Below, in pieces: positions 1 through 8,442 of a stretch of DNA of 49,201 nt. The position numbers and the translations under genes are program-made. The stretch is taken from positions 1-49,201 of the forward strand of contig CAYFLR010000044.1 in the NCBI GenBank assembly GCA_964343805.1, read 5' to 3'. Below the pieces are notes generated by a model. It made no database searches and had not been told where the DNA came from. It saw only the letters and a list, made by a program, of their open reading frames with translations. Positions within the stretch are counted from its first letter, which is position 1. Each line of letters begins with the position of its first letter. This stretch comes from CAYFLR01 sp964343805. Its GTDB lineage: Bacteria; Bdellovibrionota_B; Oligoflexia; CAYFLR01.

Positions 1-70
1 CTTTAAAGTATATAACTGGCATAATTTTAAGGATAAACTCTTAAAGATCTAGCCTCATAAGCCAATATGA

Positions 71-105
71 TTCTCTAAATCTCCTACTTGTTATAATTTA
101 GAGAA
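71..105. repeat. 10-bp inverted repeat downstream of the efflux operon
   Basis: TTCTCTAAAT at 71-80 is repeated in perfect inverted form as ATTTAGAGAA at 96-105, with a 15-base spacer. It lies about 75 bases past the stop codon of the RND gene, which runs toward it. There is no T-tract on the minus strand after the second arm, so it is not a convincing intrinsic terminator. It could be a weak stem-loop or an operator for a gene to the left. The rest of 1-180 shows no coding potential. Confidence 0.4.
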
Positions 106-180
106 AGCTTAAGACGGCTGATTATTATTGGTTCTTATAAGGCCGGAAACTTTACACCATTTTTTCCCGCACAAAGAACA

Positions 181-3100
181 CTACTCACCCCCTTCTAATT
201 TCATTTTACGATTAAACAGCGAGAGAAAATCATCTAGAATTCCATAGGCGCAGGGTATAACAAGAAGTGTACCCATAGTGGAAAAAAGAAGTCCAAAAAT
301 TATGGTGGAGGACATAGGTTTCCAAACAGGCGATTCCCCTCCTAATCCAATTGCCATGGGAAGAAGCCCTCCAATAGTTGTAATGGAGGTAAGAATAATC
401 GGTCTTAATCTTACGGTACTAGCTTCTATGACTGCATCTTTAAGAGAGTTTCCACTATTTCTAAGTTTGTTAATAAAACTAATAAGAACAATTGAATCGT
501 TCACACAGATACCAGTTAGGGCAACTCCGGCAAAGAGAACAATGATTGAGATGGGTGTCCCAGATATTTCTAAGAATAAAATACATCCCACAAAAGAGAA
601 GGGAATGGTGAATATCATTAAAAATGGTTGAAGGTAAGATTTGAATTGAGTGCCTAAGATAATATACATAAGGAAAATTCCCACCCAGAACAGTCTTAAA
701 ATATCCTTTAGAAGGGTATCAAACTCTTCGAATTCACCTCCCATTTTTAACTTAATATCCTTGAATGCCTGTTCATACCTTGTTTGATAGCTGCTTTTAA
801 TCTCTTTTATAATGGACCTGATGTTCTTCTTGTCATGAGCGTCAGCGCTCACTGTAATAGTCCTTTTGTGATCGGTGCGACGAATGTCTGCAATACCTTG
901 GCCAAATTCAATAGAGGCTACAGTTTCAAGTGGCAGCCAATTGCCAGTGGGGGAGGGTATTCTCAGGTTTTTCAAATAATCAGGAGTGATATTGTTAGGA
1001 GTGTTATATTTTAAGACAACATCCACTTGATCGTCACCATCATAGAAAGTGGTTACTTTCATTCCTTCAAAGATGTGGCGTAGGTAACTTCCTATCCAGG
1101 CTTCGGTCACTCCTAGTTCTGAGGCCTGTTCTTTTTTTAGTTTAATTATTAGTTCGGGAACTCCCGTTACATAATTATGATCCACATTATATAGCTCTTT
1201 ATAGGTTTTTAATTTATAAACATATTCATTGGCAATAGAGACCATATCATCATAACTGTCACCCATAAGTTGAAAGGTGACGGGTTTGTCCATTGGTGGT
1301 CCGTTATTTAACTTACGGTACATGACTTTTTCAGCACCTGCAATATGGGAACATTTTTGTTCAATTTCCTTCATAATAGCAGATATGGGACGGGTTCTTC
1401 CCTCTTTTCTTTCGGTAATATCAACTACTATTTGGGCTAAGTGACCATGTGTTAGCCATTCTGTATCTGTTTGCATAAAACCCACTGTGGTACTAAAACC
1501 AGCTACTTCACCATTGCCAATTAAAGGGTAGACACAGTTTTCGTATTTGGTGGCTACTTTGTTGGTCATTGAACGAGGGCTACCGATAGGCATATGAACA
1601 TTGAGGAAAAATTGAGTTAAATCTTCTCCGCTAAAGAGATCTTGCTTGATAAAAGGGGTTAAAGCTCCTGTTATAACAATGATCAAGATAGTTCCTATCA
1701 TGGTTAAATAGCGGTGAGAAAACATGGAGGCAATGAGTCTTTTGAAATAGGTTTGCCAGGTAAAAAAGAAGGGTGCGGTGCTTTTTTTTGTTTTGGTGCC
1801 CCATTCGGCAAAGTGCACCGGCAGGAAAAAGAGGGCTTCGATCGTTGAGGCCACTAAAGCAAGAGAAACTACAATGGGAATGATCCGCATAAATTTCCCC
1901 ATGATACCAGGTAGGAGCATTAACGGTAAAAAAGCTGCTACAGTGGTTAATGTTCCGGCTATGACCGGTTTGACTACCTCATTGGTTCCAATTTCTGCTG
2001 ACTCCATTAAGGAGAGACCTTTTTGCCTATGACGGTAACTATTTTCAATGATGACAATGGCATGATCTACAATCATACCCAAGACCAAAACTAAGGCAAA
2101 GAGAGAGTTTCCATTTAGAGATTCACCAATATATTCTAAAAACAAAAAGGTAATGGCAAAGGTGATAGGAATTCCTAAGGCAGTAATGATGGCATTTCTA
2201 AATCCAAGGAAAGAGAAAAGGACAAGTACCAAAAACAGAAACCCAAGGGAGGCATTGGAACTAAGGATTTGGATAATATCTCGAATTTGAATGGTGGTGT
2301 CATTGAAAGTTTGCAAAGAGAGTTTGGCGGGAAGAGTTTGATTAAACTCTTTTATAATCTTATTAACCTCATCTACAATTTGTATGGCATTGCCTTTCTT
2401 ACTTTTAGACAAAAGAAGCGAAACAGCCTGCTCTTTGTTGAAGCGGACATCATAATTGGCCTCAGTATATCCATCATTGATCATTGCAAGGTCTTTGACC
2501 CGAACTGTTTTTCCTCCTTGTCCCTTTCTTACAATGACTTGACCAAAATTAGCTGAGGATTTAACTTCTCCCAAAGTTTGGATTAAATACTCTCTAGTGG
2601 TAGTTGTTAGAGTGCCGCCAGGAATGTTTATATTTTGACCTCTTATTCTATCTGCCACTTCACCCAGCGAAACACCCAGTGACTCGACCTTTAATCGATC
2701 CAGTGCGATCTCAATTTCTCGTTCATGTCCTCCTACCAGTTCTACTTTTGATACATCTCTAATATCGAGTAGTTTCTCTCGCAATCTTTTGGCTGTGGTA
2801 TTGAGTTCTTTTTTCTCTGCTTCACCTTTTAAAACCACAGTAATGATGGCCATAAAGTCGGAGGTGGAAAAGTCATCAATCCAAGGGTCGAGGGCTCCAT
2901 CCGGGAGTTTGACTTTATCGAATTCCGTTCTTACATCTTGGTAAAGTCGGGTGAAAGTATCCGCAGAAATATCGTCTTTAAATTGAACACTGACAAAGCT
3001 CATACCTTCACGGGTTTCAGAAGTGATTTTTTTAATATGATCAACATCTGACACCTCTTCTTCTATTTTTATAGTGATATTTTTTTCGATCTCTTCTGCC

Positions 3101-3264
3101 GATACACCAGGGTAGGCAACAGCCAGAAAGACCCAGCTGAATGAGACATCGCTCATCATTTCTCGGGGGAGTCGCATCAAAGAGAGAGAACCCATAAAGA
3201 GAATTGCTACCATTAGGATATTGAAGAAAATAGAGTTTTGGGTAGAAAATTTTCCGATGTTCAA
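181..3264 (-). CDS. RND-family efflux transporter permease
   Basis: Inner-membrane pump of a tripartite efflux system; the RND family exchanges protons for substrates such as drugs, detergents or metals. At 1027 aa the length is normal. It has the classic duplicated layout: an N-terminal membrane helix, a large periplasmic portion, a helix block around residues 335-480, a second periplasmic portion and a second helix block around 855-1010. The TM4 motif reads GMIVDHAIVIIEN, so D400 is kept where AcrB has D407, but the neighbouring position is H401 rather than the second aspartate. TM10 has VNDSIVLI in place of the AcrB lysine motif. The start is TTG at 3264, preceded by GGAGGG with 8-base spacing. 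It is the last gene of tolC-MFP-RND, 17 bases after the MFP stop. Substrate cannot be told from sequence. Confidence 0.93.
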   Translation of the reverse strand: MNIGKFSTQNSIFFNILMVAILFMGSLSLMRLPREMMSDVSFSWVFLAVAYPGVSAEEIEKNITIKIEEEVSDVDHIKKITSETREGMSFVSVQFKDDISADTFTRLYQDVRTEFDKVKLPDGALDPWIDDFSTSDFMAIITVVLKGEAEKKELNTTAKRLREKLLDIRDVSKVELVGGHEREIEIALDRLKVESLGVSLGEVADRIRGQNINIPGGTLTTTTREYLIQTLGEVKSSANFGQVIVRKGQGGKTVRVKDLAMINDGYTEANYDVRFNKEQAVSLLLSKSKKGNAIQIVDEVNKIIKEFNQTLPAKLSLQTFNDTTIQIRDIIQILSSNASLGFLFLVLVLFSFLGFRNAIITALGIPITFAITFLFLEYIGESLNGNSLFALVLVLGMIVDHAIVIIENSYRHRQKGLSLMESAEIGTNEVVKPVIAGTLTTVAAFLPLMLLPGIMGKFMRIIPIVVSLALVASTIEALFFLPVHFAEWGTKTKKSTAPFFFTWQTYFKRLIASMFSHRYLTMIGTILIIVITGALTPFIKQDLFSGEDLTQFFLNVHMPIGSPRSMTNKVATKYENCVYPLIGNGEVAGFSTTVGFMQTDTEWLTHGHLAQIVVDITERKEGRTRPISAIMKEIEQKCSHIAGAEKVMYRKLNNGPPMDKPVTFQLMGDSYDDMVSIANEYVYKLKTYKELYNVDHNYVTGVPELIIKLKKEQASELGVTEAWIGSYLRHIFEGMKVTTFYDGDDQVDVVLKYNTPNNITPDYLKNLRIPSPTGNWLPLETVASIEFGQGIADIRRTDHKRTITVSADAHDKKNIRSIIKEIKSSYQTRYEQAFKDIKLKMGGEFEEFDTLLKDILRLFWVGIFLMYIILGTQFKSYLQPFLMIFTIPFSFVGCILFLEISGTPISIIVLFAGVALTGICVNDSIVLISFINKLRNSGNSLKDAVIEASTVRLRPIILTSITTIGGLLPMAIGLGGESPVWKPMSSTIIFGLLFSTMGTLLVIPCAYGILDDFLSLFNRKMKLEGGE

Positions 3265-3281
3265 GACTTAATCCCTCCTGA

Positions 3282-4319
3282 TTACTTTAAAGATACTTTT
3301 AAGAGATCACCTCTTTGAAGGGTGGTAAATCCGCTCGTGATTAGGACATTGTCTTCTTTTAATCCATCCAAAACTTCTACTAATTCACCCTGAGATCGAC
3401 CCAGTCTAATAAACTTTATAAGTGCTTTTTTATCTTCCGACTGAACAAAAACGGCATTTTTACTTTCTTTGGTAAAAATGACTCGTCTCGGGACTAATAA
3501 AGTTGGAACTTCGTCTTTAGTATTGACTCTAACCACAGCACTCATTCCTTTTTTGATGTGACTGTCTTTGCTGTTTGACCATTTTACTACAATAGGGAAA
3601 GAGCCAGTTTGGGGATCAACACCCACTCCAATACTCTCTACTTTGGCAGTAAAAGATTGTGAGGTGGCCGGCACCGTGAGGGTGACAGGTTGGCCAATAT
3701 GAAAATGAGCCACTTCATTTTCACTTACTGCGAGCTCTGCTTTTAAAATATTTAAATCAATTATTTGAGTGATTACGCTTCCTGGGTTGATCAGCGAACC
3801 GGCGGTAAGATAAGCGGATTTTTGGGCTATATAACCGGTGATGGGAGCATGTATTTTACAATTTTCTAGGACTTTTTTATTAGCGGTAAACTGTGCTCTA
3901 GCCATGGCAGCTTGATTTTGTGCTTGAGTCAGTTCTGCTTCGGATGAACTGCTGCTTTTGAAAAGTCGTTCGGTTGCTTTCAAATTTAACTGAGCCGCTT
4001 CAAGTGCTTTTGTGGCTTGGAGGAAGTTGGCCTTTGCAATGGTTTCATCAACTGTAAGCAGTAGGGCGCCTTTTTTTACTTTCTGACCTATTTTAAAGTT
4101 CACTTCAGTGATTTTTCCACTTGTTTCGGAAGAGACCAAGACCTCTTTGTAAGGTGAAATGCGAGTGGTTACGGTCAATGACCTCTGGATGTTGCTCTTT
4201 TTTAATTTCATGCCTTCCACAGCTTTAACAGGATCTGGTTCTTTTTCTTTAGCTGGGGTGGGTGGCTTACAATTGCAAGTAAATAAAAACAGGATCAAAT
4301 AGTATAAATAAAATTTCAT
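3282..4319 (-). CDS. Periplasmic adaptor (membrane fusion protein) of RND efflux system
   Basis: HlyD/AcrA-type adaptor that should bridge the RND pump and the TolC-like channel. The 345-aa product begins with a hydrophobic segment ending in cysteines (LFTCNC, C15/C17), suggesting a lipoprotein anchor, although the lipobox is not canonical. The family order is visible: a first barrel-sandwich half (ETSGKITEVNFKIGQKVKKG), an alpha-hairpin rich in Ala/Gln/Glu, the second lipoyl half (IHAPITGYIAQKSAYLTAG), then beta-barrel and membrane-proximal domains. A longer reading to 4376 exists, but ATG 4319 has GGAGG seven bases upstream and its ATGA overlaps the tolC stop, which indicates translational coupling. 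Confidence 0.9.
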   Translation of the reverse strand: MKFYLYYLILFLFTCNCKPPTPAKEKEPDPVKAVEGMKLKKSNIQRSLTVTTRISPYKEVLVSSETSGKITEVNFKIGQKVKKGALLLTVDETIAKANFLQATKALEAAQLNLKATERLFKSSSSSEAELTQAQNQAAMARAQFTANKKVLENCKIHAPITGYIAQKSAYLTAGSLINPGSVITQIIDLNILKAELAVSENEVAHFHIGQPVTLTVPATSQSFTAKVESIGVGVDPQTGSFPIVVKWSNSKDSHIKKGMSAVVRVNTKDEVPTLLVPRRVIFTKESKNAVFVQSEDKKALIKFIRLGRSQGELVEVLDGLKEDNVLITSGFTTLQRGDLLKVSLK

Positions 4320-5629
4320 TTTCTGACCTCCAACAGCCCCATGGCCATTTTGAATTCTGATTCTAAAAGCAGGCATTCAAACAGTTTCTGAATGTAATTT
4401 ATTTGTACTCTTTTTACATTTAATGCCACTTCTAACAATTGAGATTGATTTATTAAGCGACTATCATAACGCTCTTGCATGACTTTAAATTGTTTTTTCA
4501 TTAGGTCGATCTGTTTTAAAGCTGCTGTTACCGATTGGTAAGAAGATTTATAGAAAAGAGAGATGCGTTTAACATTGATTTTGAATTGATTCAGGCTATT
4601 TTGTTCTTGTAGTTTGGCTTTTTTTAGTTTGCTCTTTTCTTGTTGGAAGTGAGTGTAATTTCTGAAACCTGCAAATAGGGGAAGTTTGAATGAGGCTCCC
4701 GCAGACCAACCTTTCCCATCATCTTGGGGTTTAACTTTATCCCATGCTGGCCAGCTATAATTATAAAAGGCATTCACTTGGGGTAAAAAGCGAGTGAATG
4801 CCATGTTTTTCATCTCGTCAGCTATTTTTGTAGACAACTTAAGTGCACGAATACTGGGCGATTTTGCTAGGGAGGGATTGAATTCTATTTTGCCTTGGTT
4901 AAACCAATTCTCAAATTTAGACAATGAACTAAGGCTGATGCCTTGTGTATCTTCATCCAGGTTTTCTCCCATCTTCTCTATTAAGGAGAGCATGGCCACT
5001 TCGGCAATAGATTTAAAATTCAGCAGTTCGCTTTGTTTATTGATTACTTCAGATTCCCACTGGAGAACATCAGTGGAGGAGACGGTTCTAGCTTGAAAAC
5101 GTAATTTGGCTTTTTTTAAGTTTCTTTCCGCCCATTCAAGGGATTTTTGGGCTACTTTCACACTCTCAAAAGAGGTAATTGCATCAAAGTAACTTTTTCT
5201 AATTTGGTAAATAATCTCCTGCTTTTTGATGTCCTTTTGAAGTTCTGCCAGCTCCTTGGTCAGATTGGCAATTCTAATAACCACCAACTCAACTCCTCCA
5301 TTGGTCAGTGGTTGAGTCAATGTAATCTCATGTTTGTAGGTATCTTCGTAGACGGGATTTGGGTTTATAAAACCAATTCCAGCTGGCATTTCGGGTGGAA
5401 GCAAATCTTCTGAAATATGGGTGTAAGAGAGACTGTAGTCAATTCGTGGGAGATAGTTACTGATGGCATTTTTTCTTTCCCACAGAGAGTGTTGAAATGT
5501 TTCCTCTTCAATTTGGGAGGCAAAAGATTGAGATAGGGCTTTTTCTTCTGCGTCACTGAGCTTCAGAAGTCTAGCTTCTAGAGTGTTGAAGAGTAGGAGA
5601 AGTGAGATAGAGATAAAGTATTTCACCAT
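4316..5629 (-). CDS. TolC-like outer membrane efflux protein
   Basis: Outer-membrane channel component of the same tripartite pump. The 437-aa protein has an N-terminal signal peptide (MVKYFISISLLLLFNTLEA), then two long repeats of helix-rich, Gln/Lys/Glu-rich sequence separated by short beta-type segments (LTQPLTNGG; ASFKLPLFAGFRNY), as expected for outer membrane efflux proteins (OEP family). The start ATG 5629 has AAGGAG seven bases upstream. It is the first gene of the minus-strand operon, so the promoter should lie in the 5630-5767 spacer shared with the divergent lipoprotein gene. No dedicated regulator gene is adjacent. Confidence 0.9.
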   Translation of the reverse strand: MVKYFISISLLLLFNTLEARLLKLSDAEEKALSQSFASQIEEETFQHSLWERKNAISNYLPRIDYSLSYTHISEDLLPPEMPAGIGFINPNPVYEDTYKHEITLTQPLTNGGVELVVIRIANLTKELAELQKDIKKQEIIYQIRKSYFDAITSFESVKVAQKSLEWAERNLKKAKLRFQARTVSSTDVLQWESEVINKQSELLNFKSIAEVAMLSLIEKMGENLDEDTQGISLSSLSKFENWFNQGKIEFNPSLAKSPSIRALKLSTKIADEMKNMAFTRFLPQVNAFYNYSWPAWDKVKPQDDGKGWSAGASFKLPLFAGFRNYTHFQQEKSKLKKAKLQEQNSLNQFKINVKRISLFYKSSYQSVTAALKQIDLMKKQFKVMQERYDSRLINQSQLLEVALNVKRVQINYIQKLFECLLLESEFKMAMGLLEVRK

Positions 5630-5673
5630 TTATAAACTCCTTCAGCGAATAGGGACTTTATACTATAACTCCA

Positions 5674-5694
5674 TTATAAGGAATTATCTTATAA
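5674..5694. promoter_or_regulatory. Palindrome in the divergent efflux/lipoprotein spacer
   Basis: TTATAAG at 5674-5680 and CTTATAA at 5688-5694 form a perfect 7-bp inverted repeat with a 7-base spacer. It is centred about 55 bases upstream of tolC and 85 bases upstream of the plus-strand lipoprotein. Size and spacing would suit a dimeric repressor operator, but A/T-rich palindromes also arise by chance and no cognate regulator is encoded next to it. Confidence 0.3.
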
Positions 5695-5767
5695 ATAAAT
5701 ACTTCTTTTCCCTGCAATATAAATAAGGTATGAAATGGTGTCTAAATATATTTATACGGTGGATGCT

Positions 5768-6262
5768 ATGTTTAAAATTTATGCAGTGCTTGCCCTGTTT
5801 CTCTTTCTAAATCAATGTGGAAAGAGCACGAAAGTAATTTCAAATTGTCTTTTAAAGCTAGAGTATAAATCCATAAATAAGGGTGAAGAGTATAGTCAGT
5901 ATACCTACCGAAGTGAAATTAACGATGCGTGTGTAGAAATGCTGGAAACCCATGTGGGTGATCTTGAGTTTAACATGTTTATCAAGGTTCATACCTCCAA
6001 GGGGTATCTGGTCAGCTTTGATGCCGGAGCAGATCGCAAATTAGATTTTGGTAATAAGGATGAATTCAGCTTTAACAATGGTGATTTATCTATTTCAGAG
6101 CAACACAGTGCCAGCGAAAAGAAAGAGCGATACAAGTTACTTATATTACCTTGGGTTGATGTACGGGATTACTGTGAAGTCGTGGTGGCTTTGCCAGCTG
6201 GTACGATGGAATCTAAGTATCCATCCAAAGTTCATATTGAATTAAAACCCATTAGCAATTAG
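5768..6262 (+). CDS. Predicted lipoprotein, function unknown
   Basis: I do not recognise a family. The 164-aa product begins MFKIYAVLALFLFLNQC, a short hydrophobic segment ending in LNQC, which looks like a lipobox, so the mature protein is probably a lipidated surface or periplasmic protein of about 145 aa. The body is polar and beta-rich in appearance, with several cysteines (NCLLKLEY, NDACVEM, RDYCEVVV) that could pair in the periplasm. An alternative ATG at 5735 would add 11 residues; it also has a fair ribosome site, so the start is uncertain. It is divergent from tolC and followed after 9 bases by the exonuclease gene, so those two may be co-transcribed. Confidence 0.6.
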   Translation: MFKIYAVLALFLFLNQCGKSTKVISNCLLKLEYKSINKGEEYSQYTYRSEINDACVEMLETHVGDLEFNMFIKVHTSKGYLVSFDAGADRKLDFGNKDEFSFNNGDLSISEQHSASEKKERYKLLILPWVDVRDYCEVVVALPAGTMESKYPSKVHIELKPISN

Positions 6263-6271
6263 AGGAGCCCT

Positions 6272-7021
6272 ATGCGTCAGGTAAAAGGATGGTCAGAAGA
6301 CAAAAATACCATTACCATTCAGAGATTGAAAGCCCCTTGGGATAATTTTCAAGCCAAAAACCAATCGGATAATATTGCCACTGCTATCTATCTCGATACA
6401 GAAACCACAGGAATTGATCGTAAGAGAGATAAAATAATCGATTTGGGCTTTATCCGCTTCGACTTTGATCGCACTACCGGGGAAATCATCAAGATTCATG
6501 AAGCTTTTTCTCAACTGGAAGATCCTGAAGAGCCTTTATCGGACATCGTCAAAAACCTAACGGGTTATTGTGATGATGATCTTAAAGGCAAAGCCATTGA
6601 ATGGGAAAAGGTGGCTGATAGCTTTGAAAAAGCTCAATTGATTATAGCTCACAATGCCTCTTTTGATAGAGCCTTTCTAGATCGCTATCTTCCTCTTTCC
6701 AGGGAAAAAGTCTGGGGCTGCTCTTTAAAGCAAATAGATTGGAGAACCAAGGGGCATGGCACCAAAGCCTTAGAGTATTTATGTAAAGATCATGGATTCT
6801 TTTTTGATGGACACACTGCTTTAGCTGATGTGGAGGCCGCCCTCTATCTGATTTCTCACAAAGATCCGGATTCTCGAGAATTCTATCTAAAAGAACTTAT
6901 TGAAAAGGCTCGTATTAAGCAAAAGTGGGTTCTTGCCAGACAATCTCAATTCGAATTCAAAGATACCTTAAGAGAGAGAGGATATCGTTGGGATAGCTCT
7001 ATGAAGGTTTGGAAAATATAA
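6272..7021 (+). CDS. DnaQ-like DEDDh 3'-5' exonuclease, C-terminus interrupted by stop
   Basis: A 249-aa cytoplasmic exonuclease of the DNA polymerase III epsilon-like superfamily. All five DEDDh positions are visible: D42 and E44 in LDTETTG, D132 in AHNASFD, H181 and D186 in HTALADVE. It is not the replicative epsilon subunit with a clamp-binding tail; it resembles the family ending in an RGYRW...VWW domain. Here that domain starts (ERGYRWDSSMKVWKI), then hits TAA at 7019-7021. The same frame continues for 34 sense codons (VAQDSFVEEEFISSH...) to TAA 7124-7126, and these residues look like the rest of the domain. The stop is therefore a nonsense mutation, a sequencing error or a readthrough site. 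The start ATG 6272 is preceded by AGAGGAG. Confidence 0.88.
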   Translation: MRQVKGWSEDKNTITIQRLKAPWDNFQAKNQSDNIATAIYLDTETTGIDRKRDKIIDLGFIRFDFDRTTGEIIKIHEAFSQLEDPEEPLSDIVKNLTGYCDDDLKGKAIEWEKVADSFEKAQLIIAHNASFDRAFLDRYLPLSREKVWGCSLKQIDWRTKGHGTKALEYLCKDHGFFFDGHTALADVEAALYLISHKDPDSREFYLKELIEKARIKQKWVLARQSQFEFKDTLRERGYRWDSSMKVWKI

Positions 7022-7126
7022 GTCGCTCAAGACAGTTTTGTTGAAGAAGAATTTATTTCTTCTCACCATGAAGCAGGTGTTGCAGAAGTTATCGCTATTC
7101 CTCTAAATGAAAATTTTAAAACCTAA
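7022..7126 (+). other. In-frame continuation of the exonuclease beyond its stop codon
   Basis: Thirty-four sense codons in the same frame as the exonuclease, directly after TAA 7019-7021 and ending with TAA 7124-7126. The acidic stretch after the stop (VAQDSFVEEEF) fits the position where related DnaQ-like proteins carry V-x-x-(E/D)-x-(L/F)-x-x-E after the RGYRW...VWW motif. That family comparison is from memory. The interrupted codon would correspond to a Glu or Lys in relatives. Confidence 0.5.
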
Positions 7127-7150
7127 GATGGTAAATTTCTGATATTATAA

Positions 7151-7231
7151 TAATAACCTGAATTCTCAGAAGTTTTGGAAAAGTAGTCGGCAATCATTGT
7201 CCTCCAAAAGTTTTTAAAATCCAGGTTATTA
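7151..7231 (+). repeat. Intergenic dispersed repeat, copy 1
   Basis: An 81-bp element bounded by a perfect 10-bp inverted repeat, TAATAACCTG (7151-7160) and CAGGTTATTA (7222-7231), with an inner inverted pair TTTTGGA / TCCAAAA. Bases 7155-7208 align without gaps to the reverse complement of 28862-28915 at 42 of 54 positions by my count, including CTCAGAA, CAATCATTG and CTCCAAA blocks. It lies between the exonuclease and a small secreted-protein gene. It resembles a REP/MITE-like palindromic element or a structured RNA segment; no coding capacity. Confidence 0.6.
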
Positions 7232-7258
7232 CGTTATTATGTATTCAGGAGTTTAAAG

Positions 7259-7699
7259 ATGAAACTTGGTTTTGTATGGTATCTTGTGGGACTTAGCTTC
7301 TTAATTGTTCCTGTCCTAGAAGCCGAGGAAGAGCCAAAGGTTCTGGCTCAAAACTACCTATTTAAGAAAAAGAAGAAGTACCGTAGAAGAGCTCTCTATG
7401 TAATTAAGGGGATTGTTCTCAATCAAACCAATCAAGGAGTTGAGCAAGCGATCCTTTATGATGGTAAGGAAAATCATTTATTACGATACAAAGGTGATAT
7501 CAAGCTGATCAGTTTAACAGGTAAGAGAATTAAAGTATTGGGTTATCACTTAAGAAAATCAAATTATAACGAATTTGTAGTAAAAAAGTTCCGAATTATT
7601 AAGCCCCTGAAACTCGCTGGTGAAAAAGGTTCCTCTGAAGAGCAAAAGAGCACTAAGGGTAAAAGTATTGATGATATTATTTTGGATGAAGCTGACTAA
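7259..7699 (+). CDS. Small secreted basic protein, function unknown
   Basis: A 146-aa protein with a signal peptide (MKLGFVWYLVGLSFLIVPVLEAEE), followed by a very basic stretch (KKKKKYRRR) and a short beta-rich core (GIVLNQTNQGVEQAILYDGKEN, ISLTGKRIKVLGYHL). The tail is polar and acidic (SIDDIILDEAD). The core pattern of strand-turn-strand with a GKRIKVLG turn is reminiscent of small OB-like domains, but I cannot assign a family. ATG 7259 has AGGAG nine bases upstream. Its stop overlaps the convergent tauE-like gene by 4 bases. Confidence 0.65.
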   Translation: MKLGFVWYLVGLSFLIVPVLEAEEEPKVLAQNYLFKKKKKYRRRALYVIKGIVLNQTNQGVEQAILYDGKENHLLRYKGDIKLISLTGKRIKVLGYHLRKSNYNEFVVKKFRIIKPLKLAGEKGSSEEQKSTKGKSIDDIILDEAD

Positions 7700-8442
7700 C
7701 CAAGTATCAAGTTCCATAATATTCTAATAGACACTATCACTAAGATAAGAGCGGTGACCACCTCAACATGTCTAGATTTAAGACGGAAAACGCCTAAATG
7801 ACTGCCAATGATTCCTCCAATGAGAACTGCAAGAATCAGTAAATAATGGTCTCCCAGCCAGGATAGAGTAGTAAACTTGTTTATTTGCCCCAAGAGACCC
7901 GCCATTGAATTGACCCAAATAAAAAGAGCACAGGCAGCGGCAATATTTTTAGGTTCACCCAATTTGAGGTTATACATGATTGGGGCTAGGAAAATACCTC
8001 CTCCGACTCCTGCTAAGCCCGATACAAAGCCTAAGATCGCACCGATAAACAAGGATCTTTTTAAGGGGAAGGGTTGGCTTAGTGAGGATTGGTAATCATT
8101 CGGTTTTTTGAAAAAAATCATTTTGATGGCAGCAAGCAGTAGAGCCACTCCCAATACTGAATGGAAATAGACTTTTGAAATTTCTAGTCTTCCTCCTAAG
8201 TAGGAGAAGGGGATAGATGATACGATAAAAGGCCATGTGATTTGAAAGTTAAACCATTTGCCTTTAAAGTGGTTATAAAGTCCGGAAGAGACCACTGTAA
8301 TATTGCACATGAGTGTAATGACCGGAACCCATTGATAAGGAAAGTTAAAAAGAGTCAAAAGAGCTGAATAAGATGATCCTCCGCCAAAACCGGCAATGGA
8401 ATAGATCACAGCTACTATAAAAAACAAAAGGCTAAGAATCAT
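7696..8442 (-). CDS. TauE/SafE-family membrane permease
   Basis: A 248-aa inner-membrane protein of the TauE/SafE (sulfite exporter, DUF81) family. It has many hydrophobic helices and the family's glycine-rich half-repeats (IAGFGGGSSYSALLTL near the N-terminus; GFVSGLAGVGGGIFLAPIM in the second half). Family members move small organic or inorganic sulfur anions such as sulfite or sulfoacetate; the substrate here is unknown. Its ATG (8440-8442) overlaps the moaE stop (ATGA), so it is translationally coupled as the last gene of moaC-moaD-moaE-tauE. The position suggests a link with Moco sulfur chemistry, molybdoenzyme substrates (sulfite) or oxyanion movement; that is inference. Confidence 0.82.
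   Translation of the reverse strand: MILSLLFFIVAVIYSIAGFGGGSSYSALLTLFNFPYQWVPVITLMCNITVVSSGLYNHFKGKWFNFQITWPFIVSSIPFSYLGGRLEISKVYFHSVLGVALLLAAIKMIFFKKPNDYQSSLSQPFPLKRSLFIGAILGFVSGLAGVGGGIFLAPIMYNLKLGEPKNIAAACALFIWVNSMAGLLGQINKFTTLSWLGDHYLLILAVLIGGIIGSHLGVFRLKSRHVEVVTALILVIVSIRILWNLILG

Noticed and set aside
71..105. Terminator for the efflux operon
   Set aside because: The 10-bp inverted repeat has a 15-base loop and no T-tract in the needed orientation, so it is listed only as a repeat.
7019..7021. Recoding of the exonuclease stop as selenocysteine
   Set aside because: The codon is TAA, not TGA, and no selenocysteine element is apparent.
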